From Clostridia bacterium (GTDB lineage Bacteria; Bacillota; Clostridia; Oscillospirales; SIG627), in assembly GCA_017520825.1 (NCBI GenBank), contig JAFXEX010000004.1, forward strand, positions 1 through 45,424: 45,424 nucleotides of DNA, read 5' to 3'. Position 1 is the stretch's first letter, and every line of letters starts with the position of its first letter. This document shows positions 45,303 through 45,424 of this stretch, one piece after another. A program made the position numbers and the translations under genes. The notes beneath the pieces were generated by a model. That model was not told where the DNA came from. It searched no databases and saw only the letters and a list, made by a program, of their open reading frames with translations.

Positions 45303-45419
45303 CGATGGCGTGGAAGCCATCGGCAAAGCAAGGCTTTGCTATTAAAGACTTGTGTCTTTAACTTTGAGAACATTTTATCATTAAAACTGCCTTGTTGCGA
45401 CAAGGCAACGGCTAACGCC
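45303..45419. repeat. Mini-hairpin array D (window end)
   Basis: Five short perfect hairpins fill the last 120 bases. The stems are 45303-45309/45316-45322, 45323-45329/45333-45339, 45342-45349/45354-45361, 45388-45395/45400-45407 and 45410-45412/45417-45419. Loops include aag, ttgt and tgcg. The remaining gene-free sequence from 45191 to 45302 is A/T-rich and shows nothing else I can name. The array may continue past the window. Confidence 0.7.
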
Positions 45420-45424
45420 TTTCA

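Overview
The window is a chromosomal fragment of a Gram-positive bacterium of the class Clostridia, probably an uncultured gut-type lineage related to Oscillospirales or Christensenellales. This is inferred from four things: the rpoB-rpoC-rpsL-rpsG-fusA-tuf order, a T-box in front of pheST, two S-layer-homology (SLH) proteins, and lipoprotein PPIases of the PrsA/SurA type. Most genes lie on the minus strand. Sigma-A-like promoters are unusually easy to read: at least nine have a 16-17 bp spacer and near-consensus boxes.

Positions 1-17354 (minus) hold information-processing genes. In transcription order these are mfd, two tandem PPIase-like lipoproteins, a terminator, rpoB and rpoC, then a second promoter with rpsL, rpsG, fusA and the first 87 codons of tuf. 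The rplKAJL block that usually precedes rpoB is absent. The rpsL-rpsG spacer is 159 bp and can fold into a structure located where ribosomal protein S7 regulates the E. coli str operon.

Positions 17394-20195 are a small accessory stretch. It contains a YgjV-type membrane protein, a short membrane protein, an unknown lipoprotein and a four-helix-bundle (S23-like) gene. The last is enclosed by a 16-bp direct repeat of the tRNA-Glu 3' end. A tRNA-Met/tRNA-Glu operon with its own promoter and an 18-bp-stem terminator follows.

Positions 20196-27207 are metabolic and translation genes: a short-chain dehydrogenase, pheS-pheT under a T-box, a long-chain acyl-CoA ligase and a divergent DUF1836 gene. 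PheS carries unusual substitutions in its class II motifs and amino-acid pocket.

Positions 27443-45038 are a 17.6 kb surface locus on the minus strand. It holds two SLH-domain proteins (959 and 1028 aa) and two giant secreted proteins (1766 and 1902 aa). The giants share a repeated module of roughly 200 residues, four copies each, whose hallmark is a DGYIVG-type strand.

Running through the non-coding DNA are arrays of very short perfect hairpins (4-8 bp stems, 3-4 nt loops, often GAA/GNRA-like) joined by short constant linkers. They occur at about 19700-19833, 27209-27390, 33343-33506 and 45303-45419, with single hairpins elsewhere. Two arrays share a 27-bp identical segment in inverted orientation on either side of the 1902-aa surface gene. 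These arrays are the best candidate here for an undescribed element.
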